Source of the DNA: Microbacterium paludicola
GTDB taxonomy: Bacteria; Actinomycetota; Actinomycetes; Actinomycetales; Microbacteriaceae
Reading direction: 5' to 3'
Length of the DNA: 64,000 nucleotides
NCBI RefSeq assembly: GCF_015235415.1
Contig: NZ_JADGLL010000009.1
Location: 1 to 64,000 of the forward strand
Shown: one piece after another, positions 35,492-44,317 of the stretch
Layout: each line of letters starts with the position of its first letter
Numbering within the stretch: position 1 is the stretch's first letter
Notes under the pieces: generated by a model
The model's input: the letters and a program-made list of their open reading frames with translations, nothing else
Databases searched by the model: none
Told to the model about the DNA's origin: nothing
Translations under genes and position numbers: made by a program

Positions 35492-36283
35492 TCATCCGAG
35501 GATCCGTTCGCGCAGACGCTCATAGAGTTCTGGCCCGCCGGTGATCGCCAGGTGCCGGCCGAACTCGTCGGGCGCGAACCAGCCGGTGCGCCCGCCCGCC
35601 TCGTCGACCAGCAGCCGCCCCGCGGCGATGTCCCACGGTCGCAGTCCGCGCTCGAAGTACCCGTCGAGGCGCCCCGCCGCGACGAACGCGAGGTCGAGCG
35701 ACGCGGCGCCGATCCGGCGGATGTCGCGCGCGAGCGGCATTGCACGCCGCAGCGTCTCGAGGTCGCCGGTGTGAGTGCGCGGGTCGTAGCCGAGCCCGGT
35801 TCCGAGCAGCGCTCCCGCCGGCGCGTCCGTGTTCACCTGCAGCCGGATGTCGCCCAGCCAGGCCCCCTCGCCCTCCGCCGCGCGGAACGTCTCGCCGAGG
35901 GTGGGAGCGTGAACGACGCCGGCGAGCGCGCGCCACTCCCCCGGGTCGACCGAGCCGCTCACCGCGGCGATCGAGACGGCCCAGGACGGGATCCCGAACG
36001 CGTAGTTGACGGTGCCGTCGATCGGATCGACCACCCAGGTGATGCCGCTCGTGCCCTCCGCGTCTCCCGACTCCTCGCCGAGGAACCCGTCCTCGGGCCG
36101 CGCCGCCGCGAGGCGGCTGCGGATGAGGGCCTCGACCTCGCGGTCGGCCTCGGTGACGATATCGGCGAGCGTCGACTTCGAGGCCGCGATCGCGACCCCC
36201 GCGACGCGTCGGCGGTGGGCGAGCTCGCCCGCCTCCTCGGCGATGGCGCGGGCGATCTCCTGGAGTTCGAGCGGCGAGGTCAT
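35492..36283 (-). CDS. Inositol-monophosphatase-family phosphatase
   Basis: 263 residues with all metal-site motifs of the family: DIVTEAD (41–47), GEES (69–72), DPIDGTVN (86–93) and WDIAAG near residue 211. Mg-dependent enzymes of this family act on inositol phosphates, fructose-1,6-bisphosphate, histidinol phosphate or PAP. In Actinobacteria similar proteins are used for inositol or histidinol phosphate; sequence alone does not decide. It stands between the M23 gene and a membrane-protein gene on the same strand. Confidence 0.9.
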   Translation of the reverse strand: MTSPLELQEIARAIAEEAGELAHRRRVAGVAIAASKSTLADIVTEADREVEALIRSRLAAARPEDGFLGEESGDAEGTSGITWVVDPIDGTVNYAFGIPSWAVSIAAVSGSVDPGEWRALAGVVHAPTLGETFRAAEGEGAWLGDIRLQVNTDAPAGALLGTGLGYDPRTHTGDLETLRRAMPLARDIRRIGAASLDLAFVAAGRLDGYFERGLRPWDIAAGRLLVDEAGGRTGWFAPDEFGRHLAITGGPELYERLRERILG

Positions 36284-36328
36284 GCCTTCACGGTATCGGG
36301 GCCGGATGACGGCCCTCCGTGCGGGCGC

Positions 36329-37405
36329 TCAGCGCGGCGGCATATGCCCGCCCCGGTCACCCGGGTACGGCGGGACCGGCGGGACCGGGGGCTGCGGCGC
36401 CTGAGGCACCGGCGGCACGGGCGCCGGAGCCTGCTGCGCGGGCGGCTGCTGCTGCATGGGCGACTGCGGAGCCGAGGTGGGCGTCTGGAACACCGTGGGG
36501 ACACCCGTGTAGTAGGCGTTCCAGTCGGGGGAACCGTCGGGCATCACCGGAAGCGGCGTGCGACCGTCGGCGTAGGTCGGCCACTGCTGAAGCTGCGGCG
36601 CCGCCTGCGGCACGCCGTAGCCCGGTGCCGCGGCGTACGGGGCGGGGCGCGGCTTCTTCGGAGCGAACAGGGCGTTCAGCAGCGGGATCATCAGCGTGCC
36701 CACGACGGCGAGGATCGCGAGGGCGACCACCACCCGCCAGTAGAACTCGTGGAAGTCGAACGTGTCGGCGAAGGCGAGGAAGAAGAGGAGCATCAGCACC
36801 AGAGCGCCGGTGAGCGCGGTCGTGGCGATCGTGATGGCTCGGGTGAACGTGGTGACGTGGCGCTGGTGCGCCTTCCACAGGAAGTGCTGCGTCCACACCG
36901 CGAGCTGCACGAGACCGATCGCGAGCAGGAGATGCCAGATGCGCTCGGCGACGTTCTCGTCGGTGTAGGTGTCGCCGAAGTCGGTTTCGACCACCTCGAA
37001 AGGCGCCCAGATCTTCACGGCGCCGACGAGCAGCACGAGCACCCAGCCGACCATGCTGGCGAGCACGAGCCACGGGGGCCGCCGCTCGGCGAGGCTCGCC
37101 TCAAGCAGCACGCAGGCCGAGAATCCGGCGAGGAGCACGATGGTGGCGAGGAGCACGATGGTGAGGAACGCGCGCCCGACGAGCTCGTTGCCCTGCGGGC
37201 CGATCAGCACCCACACGACGCAGACGATGGCCGCCGCGATCAGCGCGCCGATCGCGATCCAGATCGCGCCGCGCAGCACCTTCGGCATGCCGGGCACCTG
37301 CGGGCGTCCGGGCTCGGCGGCGGGCGCGGTGCCCTGAGCGGGTGCCTGATGCGGCGCCTGCTGCTGCGGCGCCGGCTCGTACGGCGCACCGTTCGGTGTC
37401 GACAT
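36329..37405 (-). CDS. Membrane protein with Pro/Gln-rich cytoplasmic tails
   Basis: 358 residues from the ATG at 37405 (GGGGGAT upstream). Residues 1–42 and ~255–358 are rich in Pro, Gln and Ala, and between them are about six hydrophobic helices. No domain is recognised. Low-complexity Pro/Gln tails are common in actinobacterial envelope proteins, where they recruit partners. It lies 45 bp upstream of the phosphatase gene on the same strand. Confidence 0.7.
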   Translation of the reverse strand: MSTPNGAPYEPAPQQQAPHQAPAQGTAPAAEPGRPQVPGMPKVLRGAIWIAIGALIAAAIVCVVWVLIGPQGNELVGRAFLTIVLLATIVLLAGFSACVLLEASLAERRPPWLVLASMVGWVLVLLVGAVKIWAPFEVVETDFGDTYTDENVAERIWHLLLAIGLVQLAVWTQHFLWKAHQRHVTTFTRAITIATTALTGALVLMLLFFLAFADTFDFHEFYWRVVVALAILAVVGTLMIPLLNALFAPKKPRPAPYAAAPGYGVPQAAPQLQQWPTYADGRTPLPVMPDGSPDWNAYYTGVPTVFQTPTSAPQSPMQQQPPAQQAPAPVPPVPQAPQPPVPPVPPYPGDRGGHMPPR

Positions 37406-37508
37406 GGAGATCCCCCTTCTCGATGCGGACCAGCGGCCCTGCGGGATCATCCTGGCACGGGGCGAGCGCGCGCCGACAGGACGGTGGACAGCCCGGTGCC
37501 GGGAACGA

Positions 37509-37538
37509 CGAAACCCCCAGGTCTCCCTGGGGGCTTCG
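37509..37538 (-). terminator. Terminator after tRNA-Tyr
   Basis: 13-bp stem (37509–37521 with 37526–37538) with a 4-nt loop, 8 bp beyond the tRNA. The irregular pair is G·U only on the - strand RNA. Confidence 0.85.
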
Positions 37539-37545
37539 ATCGGTG

Positions 37546-37627
37546 TGGCAAGTGAGGGATTCGAACCCCCGAAGCATGACGCGGCTGATTTACAGTCAGC
37601 TCCCTTTGGCCGCTCGGGCAACTTGCC
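37546..37627 (-). tRNA. tRNA-Tyr (GTA)
   Basis: 82-nt class II tRNA with acceptor GGCAAGT/ACTTGCC, anticodon GTA within GCTGACTGTAAATCAGC, a long variable arm and discriminator A. CCA is not encoded. Confidence 0.95.
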
Positions 37628-37744
37628 AGGCGTACCCGACCGACTTATCCAGCCGACCGGAGACGCGTGTCAATGTTACCTGCACCTTGCCGTGCACTGA
37701 AATCCAGCCCCTCGCCCCGGGCGCGGCGCGATCCTGCGTCGGTG

Positions 37745-38236
37745 TCAGGCGGCCTTCGCCAGCACCCGCTCGACGAAATCGCGCGTGCGGCGCTTGGTTC
37801 CGTCGATCTTCATGTCGACGCTCGTGCGGTACTCGTTGGGGGCGAGCGGCAGGGCCAGGCGCACGTTCTCGTGGCACGACAGATCGGCGCAGATGTAGGT
37901 GCCGACGCTGTCGCCGTGCTCCCCCGCGCTTCCCGCCTTCCGCGCGGTGAACAGCGCCACCTGGTTGCCCGGCTGCATCGTGCGGCAGATGTTGCAGAAC
38001 GCCGAGCGCGCGTTCGACGCCCCGTCGGCCGCGCGCAGCACGACGCCCGCGAGTTCACCGTCGATCTCGGCCACGATGTAGCCGCGGCTGCGCGTGCGGG
38101 GGTCGCGCCAGGCGAGGAAGTCGAGGTGATCCCACTCCGTGAGCAGGAAGTCGTGGGGAAGGGCGATCGCGGACGCGTCGGTCCGCTCGGCGTTGACGAA
38201 CGACTCGCGGATCTCCGCCTCGGTGAGCGCGCGCAT
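37745..38236 (-). CDS. FBP-domain (FusB-like zinc-finger) protein, copy B
   Basis: 163 residues from the ATG at 38236 (GGGAGG upstream). It aligns along its length with the protein at 28471–28956: AEIRESFVNAERTD at the start, the zinc pair C81-x2-C84 and C116-x4-C121, and the linking segment FTARKAGSAGEHGDSVGT. Family members bind EF-G and rescue ribosomes from fusidic acid. Divergent from yajQ. Two paralogues 9 kb apart suggest specialisation, but nothing in the sequence says how. Confidence 0.85.
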   Translation of the reverse strand: MRALTEAEIRESFVNAERTDASAIALPHDFLLTEWDHLDFLAWRDPRTRSRGYIVAEIDGELAGVVLRAADGASNARSAFCNICRTMQPGNQVALFTARKAGSAGEHGDSVGTYICADLSCHENVRLALPLAPNEYRTSVDMKIDGTKRRTRDFVERVLAKAA

Positions 38237-38286
38237 GCAAACCTCCCGGATGTCTGCCGGATCCGCCGTCGCGCGGATCCCTGACG

Positions 38287-38292
38287 AGTCTA
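38287..38292 (-). promoter_or_regulatory. -10 element for FBP copy B
   Basis: TAGACT on the - strand (TANNNT) about 50 bp before the ATG; no clear -35. Confidence 0.35.
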
Positions 38293-38338
38293 CGAATCCC
38301 TGACGACGTGGGGCCTCGGCTGGGCGACGCGACGCAAG

Positions 38339-38353
38339 TAGGCTGGCGCCATG
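38339..38353 (+). promoter_or_regulatory. -10 element for a leaderless yajQ transcript
   Basis: TAGGCT (38339–38344) ends 6 nt before the yajQ ATG and no Shine-Dalgarno is present, the same layout as at the DUF3105 and lysE genes. Confidence 0.5.
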
Positions 38354-38839
38354 GCTGACAGTTCTTTCGACATCGTGTCCAAGGTCGACAAGCAGGAGGC
38401 GGACAACGCCCTCAACCAGGCCCGCAAGGAGGTCGAGCAGCGCTACGACTTCAAGGGAACGGATGCGTCGATCGCCTGGAGCGGCGAGCAGATCCTGATC
38501 ACCGCCAACAGCGAGGAGCGCGCCAAGGCGGTGCTCGACGTGTTCCAGTCGAAGCTCATCAAGCGCGGCATCTCGCTGAAGAGCCTCGAGTCGGGCGAGC
38601 CGACCCCGAGCGGCAAGGAGTTCAAGCTCGTCTCCAGCCTCAAGGACGGCATCTCGCAGGAGAACGCGAAGAAGATCGGCAAGATCATCCGCGACGAGGC
38701 CCCGAAGGGCGTCAAGTCGCAGATCCAGGGCGACGAGCTGCGCGTGTCGAGCAAGAGCCGCGACGACCTGCAGGAGGTCATCCGCCTCCTCAAGGCCGCC
38801 GATCTCGACATCGATCTGCAGTTCATCAACTACCGCTGA
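38351..38839 (+). CDS. yajQ: YajQ-family nucleotide-binding protein
   Basis: 162 residues, usual length. Conserved from [20 protein letters not shown] through [11 protein letters not shown] to the C-terminal [10 protein letters not shown]. The two ferredoxin-like halves bind cyclic di-GMP in some Proteobacteria, where YajQ proteins affect transcription factors and virulence. In Actinobacteria the ligand is unproven. It is probably leaderless. A weak hairpin region at about 38838–38864 may terminate it. Confidence 0.92.
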   Translation: MADSSFDIVSKVDKQEADNALNQARKEVEQRYDFKGTDASIAWSGEQILITANSEERAKAVLDVFQSKLIKRGISLKSLESGEPTPSGKEFKLVSSLKDGISQENAKKIGKIIRDEAPKGVKSQIQGDELRVSSKSRDDLQEVIRLLKAADLDIDLQFINYR

Positions 38840-38936
38840 TCCCACCGGCGAAGCCCGGCCGGGATGGCCCCGCGTACGAGCGCCACTGAGCGGCACGACG
38901 CCGGGCTGCACCCTGCTGGGCCTGCCTCTGCTCGCG

Positions 38937-38942
38937 TAGAAT
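38937..38942 (+). promoter_or_regulatory. -10 element for the GntR gene
   Basis: TAGAAT (TANNNT) about 90 bp before the GntR start; the -35 region is poor. Confidence 0.4.
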
Positions 38943-39032
38943 GACGAGGATCTGATCGCTGCGGGCGCGGTTGGCGTGTGCAGCACGCTCCCCTCCTCAG
39001 CCGCGCGATCCCACAGCCATGGCAGGAGTTGA

Positions 39033-39656
39033 ATGAGCGGCCTGACGCCGATCGACAAGGGCAAGCAGCTGCTGGCGGACTCGGTCTTCCAGTACCTGGG
39101 TGCCGCGATCATCGATGGAACCCTCGAGCAGGGTTCGCGCATCCGCGATGCCGAGCTCGCCGAGAAGCTGAACGTGTCGCGCATGCCGATCCGCGAGGCG
39201 CTGCAGCGCCTGGAGCGCATCGGCCTGGTCGAGATGATGCCCAGCCGCTACACGCGGGTGACGGTCGTCACCGACGAGCTCGTCCGCGCCTCGCTCGCCT
39301 ACGCCGGCTACAAGTGCGGCATCGAGATCTACGCCACGCTGCCGAGCATGACCGACGAGCAGGCCGACCACGCCGTCGAGCTGCTCGATGCGATGGACGG
39401 CGCCCTCGGCGACGCCGCGGCCTCGATCGCCGCCCGCATCGCCTTCTCGCGGTACATCGCCTCGCTGACCGCCGAGAACGTCTACAAGCAGCACCTCGAG
39501 GATCTCGACCTCGCCCTCGAGCGCAACCTGACCCACGTGGGTCCCGTCGTCTCCGACGACGAGCTGCGCGAGAACTACCGCCGGCTGCGCGAGGCCATCC
39601 GCGCGCGCGACAAGGTCGCCGCCGAGCGTCTCGTCCGCGAGCAGTTCGGCCTCTGA
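39033..39656 (+). CDS. GntR-family (FadR/VanR type) transcription regulator
   Basis: 207 residues. Winged helix-turn-helix at ~14–78 with RIRDAELAEKLNVSRMPIREALQRLE. The C-terminal all-helical ligand domain fits the FadR group (FCD or closely related). Such proteins sense carboxylates or sugars acids and repress catabolic genes. The gene stands alone between yajQ and a convergent hydrolase, so its target is unknown; it may act on a distant operon or itself. Confidence 0.88.
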   Translation: MSGLTPIDKGKQLLADSVFQYLGAAIIDGTLEQGSRIRDAELAEKLNVSRMPIREALQRLERIGLVEMMPSRYTRVTVVTDELVRASLAYAGYKCGIEIYATLPSMTDEQADHAVELLDAMDGALGDAAASIAARIAFSRYIASLTAENVYKQHLEDLDLALERNLTHVGPVVSDDELRENYRRLREAIRARDKVAAERLVREQFGL

Positions 39657-39666
39657 GGACAGCGGC

Positions 39667-40656
39667 TCAGTCCGAGGACGCCGCGAAGCCGCGGATCCAG
39701 CGATCCAGGCGGGCATACGCGTCGCGACGCACCGCGGGGTGCGACAGGAACACGTCGTGCAGCGCCCCGTCGAGGCGTTCGACCGTCACCGTCCGACCGA
39801 GCCGCAGCGACGCCCGCGCCACGTCCTCCACATACAGCACGGTGTCGGACCGGGTGAGGTCGTCGCTCCAGCGGACCGGCAGCGTGCTGCGCGCCGACAG
39901 CATGACGCACACGGGCGCCGTGATGCCGAGGCCCTTCGCCACGGCATTGTGGCCGCCCAGGATGGCGTCGAGCCAGCCCGCATAGACAGGGAAGCCGGAC
40001 GCGGGGCGCCAGTCCGCGTCGATCGACACGGGATCGTCGGGGTCGGCCGCCTCCTCCACCGCCCGCGAGTAGAAGCCGTGGTCGGTGATCCGGATCTTGT
40101 CCAGCGGACGCCACCGCGCGCGCAGTTCGACCATGGGCGACAAGGCGGTGCGGGCCACGGCGCTCAGCTGGAATTCGAGCCACGGGCTGTTGAGTACAAG
40201 CGCCGCGACCTCGTCGGGGTGCCGCGACGCCCACAGGCTCAGCACGAGGCCACCCGTCGAGTGGCCGAGCAGGATGAGCCGGCGCCCGTCGCTGTCGCCG
40301 CGCGCGTCGAGAGCCGCCCGGATGTCCTCGTCGTAGGTGGCGAGGTCGGTCACGTAGCCCGGCGTCTGCCACTCCCGCAGGCTGCGGCCGTACTTGCGCA
40401 GATCGAGCGCGAAGAACCGGGCGCCCCGATCCGTCCAGAACCGGGCGAGACGGCGCTGGAAGAAGTAGTCCGACCAGCCGTGCACGTACAGCACGTCGAC
40501 GTTCTCGAGCAGCCGCGGCCGCTGCCAGAACCGCCGCGGAGCGGGGAGGTGCCGCACCACCGTGGCGACGACCTCGCCCTCCTCATCCGCGCCCAGCGGC
40601 AGCGTCAGGGCCTCGAACCCCTCACCGAGGACATCGGCGACCCATGTGGCGGACAC
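39667..40656 (-). CDS. Alpha/beta hydrolase, lysophospholipase-like
   Basis: 329 residues, single-domain alpha/beta hydrolase. The oxyanion segment is LYVHGWSDYFF, the nucleophile elbow GHSTGG gives Ser133, and the catalytic His is in GALHDVFL near 298. The sequence around RKYGRSL and the lid resembles serine aminopeptidase S33/monoacylglycerol-lipase-like enzymes. The substrate is not clear. It is convergent with the GntR gene, 10 bp between the stop codons. Confidence 0.85.
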   Translation of the reverse strand: MSATWVADVLGEGFEALTLPLGADEEGEVVATVVRHLPAPRRFWQRPRLLENVDVLYVHGWSDYFFQRRLARFWTDRGARFFALDLRKYGRSLREWQTPGYVTDLATYDEDIRAALDARGDSDGRRLILLGHSTGGLVLSLWASRHPDEVAALVLNSPWLEFQLSAVARTALSPMVELRARWRPLDKIRITDHGFYSRAVEEAADPDDPVSIDADWRPASGFPVYAGWLDAILGGHNAVAKGLGITAPVCVMLSARSTLPVRWSDDLTRSDTVLYVEDVARASLRLGRTVTVERLDGALHDVFLSHPAVRRDAYARLDRWIRGFAASSD

Positions 40657-40723
40657 GCCTGCCAGCCTACGAGGGCGTGCTCGTCAGGCTGTCCGCCGCG
40701 CGGGCCCGTGCCGGCCGCGCGCA

Positions 40724-40765
40724 CGAAGGGGGCCAGATCGAACCCGATCGATCTTGCCCCCTTCG
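40724..40765 (-). terminator. Terminator after the GH1 gene
   Basis: 18-bp stem with a single mismatch (40724–40741 with 40748–40765) and a 6-nt loop, 18 bp after the GH1 stop codon. It ends the VOC–aldo/keto reductase–tautomerase–GH1 transcript. Confidence 0.8.
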
Positions 40766-40782
40766 CTCTGCGCAGCGTCACC

Positions 40783-42165
40783 TCACGCCGGGGCGTCCTC
40801 TCCCGCGAGGAAGTCCTTCAACCAGCGGGCGCTGCGCTTCGGCGTGCGCTTCTGCGACTCGAAGTCGACGTGCACGATGCCGAAGCGGCGTGAGTACCCC
40901 CATGCCCACTCGAAGTTGTCGATCAGCGACCACACGAAGTAGCCAGCGAGCGGCAGCCCTTTCTCCACGGCCTCGAGGCACGCCCCGACGTGCTGCGCCA
41001 GATAGTCCGTGCGCTCGACGTCGTTGATCGATCCATCCGGCTCCAGGGTATCGACGTACGTGGAGCCGTTCTCCGTGATGTACAGCGGCAGCTCCGGCGC
41101 GATCGCGTGCGCCTGCTCAAGCACGTCCACCATGCCATCCGGATGGATGGGCCACCCCGCAAACGTGCGCGGCGCGCCCGTGTCGACGAACTCGATTGAC
41201 TCGCTGCCGGGGTAGGCGCTCGCCTCGCCGCGGTCGTTCTGCACGCGCGCCTCGCCCGCGCGCACGGTGTGCCGACTGTAGTAGTTGATGCCGAGGAAGT
41301 CGATCGGCGCGGCGATCACCGGCAGGTCCTCCGACTGCCCGGCGAACCACGCCTGCTCGCCGAGATCGGCGACGACGTCCTCCGGATACGCGCCGCGCAG
41401 CACCGGGTCGAGGAACAGCCGGTTGCTGAGGCCGTCGATGCGACGCGCTGCGTCGAGGTCGGCGGGCGCGTCACTAGCGGGCTTTACTGAGTACAGGTTG
41501 AGCGTGATGCCGACCTGCGCATCCGACGGCAGCGCGTCGCGCAAGGCGGGCATCGCGAGGCCGTGGCCCAGCAGCAGGTGATGCGCGGCGCGCGCAGCAC
41601 GCGAGCCCTCCTGACGCCCCGGGGCGTGGTGCCCGCTGCCGTAGCCGAGGAACGCCGAGCACCACGGCTCGTTGAGCGTGATCCAGTGCTTCACGATGTC
41701 GCCGAGCTCCTCCGCGACGCGCGCGGAGTACTCCGCGAACCGCAGCGCGGTATCGCGGTTCAGCCAGCCGTCGCGGTCTTCGAGGGTCTGGGGCAGATCC
41801 CAGTGGTACAGCGTCGCCCATGGCGTGATGCCGCGCTCGAGCAGCTGCTCGGCGAGACGGCGATAGAACCCGATCCCCGCCGCATTCACGGGCCCACTCC
41901 CGTCCGCCTGGATGCGGGGCCACGCGATCGAGAACCGGTAGGCGTCTAGCCCCAGGTCGGCCATGATCGCGACGTCGTCCGCGTACAGGTGGTAGTGGTC
42001 GTCAGCGATGTCGCCCGTGTCGCCGTTCGCGACACGGCCGGGCGTGTGGCTGAAGGTGTCCCAGATGCTCGGACCCCGGCCGTCCTCCGCGACCGCGCCC
42101 TCGATCTGGTACGACGCTGTCGCCGATCCCCAGACGAACGACGGCGGAAAATGCGTGCGCTGCAT
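40783..42165 (-). CDS. GH1 family beta-glucosidase
   Basis: 460 residues, standard length, cytoplasmic (no signal). The family begins with FPPSFVWGSATASYQIEGA. The acid/base Glu166 is in TLNEPW and the nucleophile Glu365 in YITENGS. Retaining GH1 enzymes cleave terminal beta-glucosides, beta-galactosides or related glycosides after uptake. It starts 1 bp after the tautomerase stop codon and is the last gene of the operon that opens with the VOC protein. The aglycone or sugar is not evident. An importer lies upstream at 45.7–49.0 kb. Confidence 0.93.
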   Translation of the reverse strand: MQRTHFPPSFVWGSATASYQIEGAVAEDGRGPSIWDTFSHTPGRVANGDTGDIADDHYHLYADDVAIMADLGLDAYRFSIAWPRIQADGSGPVNAAGIGFYRRLAEQLLERGITPWATLYHWDLPQTLEDRDGWLNRDTALRFAEYSARVAEELGDIVKHWITLNEPWCSAFLGYGSGHHAPGRQEGSRAARAAHHLLLGHGLAMPALRDALPSDAQVGITLNLYSVKPASDAPADLDAARRIDGLSNRLFLDPVLRGAYPEDVVADLGEQAWFAGQSEDLPVIAAPIDFLGINYYSRHTVRAGEARVQNDRGEASAYPGSESIEFVDTGAPRTFAGWPIHPDGMVDVLEQAHAIAPELPLYITENGSTYVDTLEPDGSINDVERTDYLAQHVGACLEAVEKGLPLAGYFVWSLIDNFEWAWGYSRRFGIVHVDFESQKRTPKRSARWLKDFLAGEDAPA

Positions 42166-42166
42166 C

Positions 42167-42529
42167 TCAGGCCTCCTTCGCGGGCGACAGCCAGTCGCCG
42201 TCGCCGTTCTCGTGAAGCGCGATCAGGATGTCGTCACGCTTGATCCCGAGCGCCGCGAGCCGGTCGACGACCAGGCCCGCGCCCCGCTGCTTCACCTCGG
42301 GCGTGTATCCGTTGTAGGCGAGGATCTGGATGAAGACGATGTCGGACCGGTCGGCATCGGGAAAGGTGCGGCTGTAGAACAGGTCACCCTGCTCGTGCAC
42401 GCTGAAGATCTGAAAGAGGTCGTCGGCGGGAAAGTCCCAACCTTCGACCAGGCCCGCGTGGATCGCCGCGCTGATCTGGGGGCGGAGCTCCGCCAGGTGG
42501 CTGTGAAGGTCGACTCTGACAAGTGGCAT
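42167..42529 (-). CDS. Tautomerase-superfamily protein
   Basis: 120 residues, longer than the 62-residue 4-oxalocrotonate tautomerase and of the Tautomerase_2 type. Translation begins Met-Pro-Leu, so removal of Met exposes Pro1, the general base of the superfamily. The motif FSVHEQGDLFYSRTFP and the C-terminal LIALHENGDGDWLS follow. The enzyme shifts keto-enol pairs. In this operon it could tautomerise an oxidised sugar or aglycone released by the GH1 enzyme; this is inference. Confidence 0.85.
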   Translation of the reverse strand: MPLVRVDLHSHLAELRPQISAAIHAGLVEGWDFPADDLFQIFSVHEQGDLFYSRTFPDADRSDIVFIQILAYNGYTPEVKQRGAGLVVDRLAALGIKRDDILIALHENGDGDWLSPAKEA

Positions 42530-42590
42530 CTTCTGCTGCTTCTCTCTCTGTGTGTTCTATCCGTCGTCGGTGGTCAGTGAGCCGCTCGGC

Positions 42591-43544
42591 TCAGCCGAGC
42601 TGGCTGTGGTCGAGCCAGTTCTCTGGGCCGGGCACGACCTGCTCGAGCTCCGCCCAGAAATCGTCGGGGAGCGCCGTGGTGGCCGCCTCGATCGTCGTTT
42701 CGATGCGCTCGCGCTTGCTGATCCCGACGATCGTGCTGTCGATCCGCGGATCGCGCGTCGAAAACCGGATCGCGGCGGTTCCGAGATCGGTGCCGTGGCG
42801 CGAACAGATCCCACGCATGCGCTCGATCGCTTCGAGTGTCGCCGCGGGCGCCGGGCGGTAGCCGTAGGTGGTATTGCGACCCGTCCGGTCGGCGAGGATG
42901 CCCCCGCCCAGCACGGCGGCGTTTATGATCCCCATGCCCTTCTCACGGGCGCGTTCGATCAGTTCCCCCGCACTGCGATCCACGAGCGTCCAGCGGTTGT
43001 GGACCAGCAGGACATCGAACACGTCGAGGTCGAGGTATCGACGCATCACGCGCACGTCGCCGCCCGCGAGACCGATGTGGCCGATCTCGCCGCTTTCGCG
43101 CGCGGCGACGAGCGCTTCGACAGCGCCCCCGGGTCCTGCAATCGCACCGAAGTCGTGGAACTCCGGATCGTGGAGGTGCACTACCGGCAGTCGTTCCAGC
43201 CCGAGGCGCTCGCGACTCTCCGCCAGAGAACGCCGCACCCGCTCCCCGCTGTAATCGGATCCCTGCGCGTCGGTCTTCGTGATCACCAGCGCGTCGTCGG
43301 GCAGACCGCCGTGCTCGGCGATCGCCTTTCCGATCCGCATCTCGCTGCGTCCACCCGAGTACCCGTTCGCGGTGTCGATCGTGCGGATGCCGCTGTCGAG
43401 CACGGCCCGCACCAGATCGATGGCGTCGCGCTCGGCGACCTCGTACCCGAAGTTCTCGGGCATACTGCCGAGCGGCGCTCCTCCGAGCGTGACCGGGCTC
43501 ACCCGCAACCCGGTCGCCCCCAGGGGACGGAGGTCCCAGCGCAC
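42591..43544 (-). CDS. Aldo/keto reductase, D-threo-aldose dehydrogenase-like
   Basis: 317 residues, (beta/alpha)8 fold. Catalytic tetrad Asp57, Tyr62 (TIDTANGYSGG), Lys90 and His123 (VVHLHDPEF). The start RPLGATGLRVSPVTLGGAPLG and the pattern of the C-terminal NADP segment (STIVGISKRERIETT) place it near D-threo-aldose 1-dehydrogenases and L-fucose/galactose dehydrogenases. It would oxidise or reduce a sugar at C1. It lies 2 bp after the VOC stop and before the tautomerase. Confidence 0.88.
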   Translation of the reverse strand: MRWDLRPLGATGLRVSPVTLGGAPLGSMPENFGYEVAERDAIDLVRAVLDSGIRTIDTANGYSGGRSEMRIGKAIAEHGGLPDDALVITKTDAQGSDYSGERVRRSLAESRERLGLERLPVVHLHDPEFHDFGAIAGPGGAVEALVAARESGEIGHIGLAGGDVRVMRRYLDLDVFDVLLVHNRWTLVDRSAGELIERAREKGMGIINAAVLGGGILADRTGRNTTYGYRPAPAATLEAIERMRGICSRHGTDLGTAAIRFSTRDPRIDSTIVGISKRERIETTIEAATTALPDDFWAELEQVVPGPENWLDHSQLG

Positions 43545-43546
43545 GC

Positions 43547-44317
43547 TCAGTCCTCTGTCGCCGTGTGGACGAGACCGTCGGGATCGGCGACCAGGGTCAC
43601 ACCCGCTGTATCGCCGACGGGAGTCGCATCGACGGGGATCGCGCCGTCGAACTCGACGGCGAGGAACCCGGGGGCGTCCAGCTGCGGCACGCGATGGGTC
43701 TTGTCCGCCTTCGCGTACGTGAAGATCTCAAGTGAGCTGTCCCCGTCGCGCAGGAAGTCGATCTCGTATCCGCGCGGATCCCATGCCTGGTGGATGCCCG
43801 ACATCCGCGCGTAGCCGAGTTGCGCGAAGTACGCGATGGTGGCGTCGATGTCCTCGACGGTCTCCGCCACATGATCGAAGCGCGGCCGCTCCGGGTCGCC
43901 GAGCGCCCAGTCTGCGTCTACGAGCTCGCGATCGTAGACCTCGTGGTACTGGAGCGCGCGCTCGACGAGCTCGAGCAGTGTGCCGTCCGGATCGAAGAAG
44001 AACGTGATGCGCACCCCTCCCTCCGCCTCGATCGGGTCGAGGTGGAACGGCACGCCCGCCGTCTTGAGGCTCTCCACGCGGGCATCGAGGTCGGAGACCT
44101 TGAATCCGACATGGCGGAAGCCGGCCTGCAGATCATCACTGTCCCACGTCGAGACCGTCTCGCCAGACACCTTCACGAGGCGAATCACGCCGACGACGGC
44201 ATCGAGCACGGCCCCGTCGTCGTCCTGGGAAAGGACCTCGACATCGAGGAAGCGCGTATAGAAGTCGACCGAGCGCTGGACGTCGGTCACATTGATGAGC
44301 ACGGAACGGATGGCCAC
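43547..44317 (-). CDS. Two-domain VOC (glyoxalase/dioxygenase fold) protein
   Basis: 256 residues made of two VOC halves: AIRSVLINVTDVQRSVDFYT … FFFDPDGTLLELVE and PRFDHVAETVEDIDATIAYF … SSLEIFTYAKADK. Metal-ligand candidates are the His in FRHVGF, the Glu in TLLELVE and the later His/Glu residues. Members include glyoxalases, isomerases, epimerases and extradiol dioxygenases, so the reaction is open. First gene of the GH1 operon; its promoter must be in the AT-rich spot at 44380–44395. Confidence 0.82.
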   Translation of the reverse strand: MAIRSVLINVTDVQRSVDFYTRFLDVEVLSQDDDGAVLDAVVGVIRLVKVSGETVSTWDSDDLQAGFRHVGFKVSDLDARVESLKTAGVPFHLDPIEAEGGVRITFFFDPDGTLLELVERALQYHEVYDRELVDADWALGDPERPRFDHVAETVEDIDATIAYFAQLGYARMSGIHQAWDPRGYEIDFLRDGDSSLEIFTYAKADKTHRVPQLDAPGFLAVEFDGAIPVDATPVGDTAGVTLVADPDGLVHTATED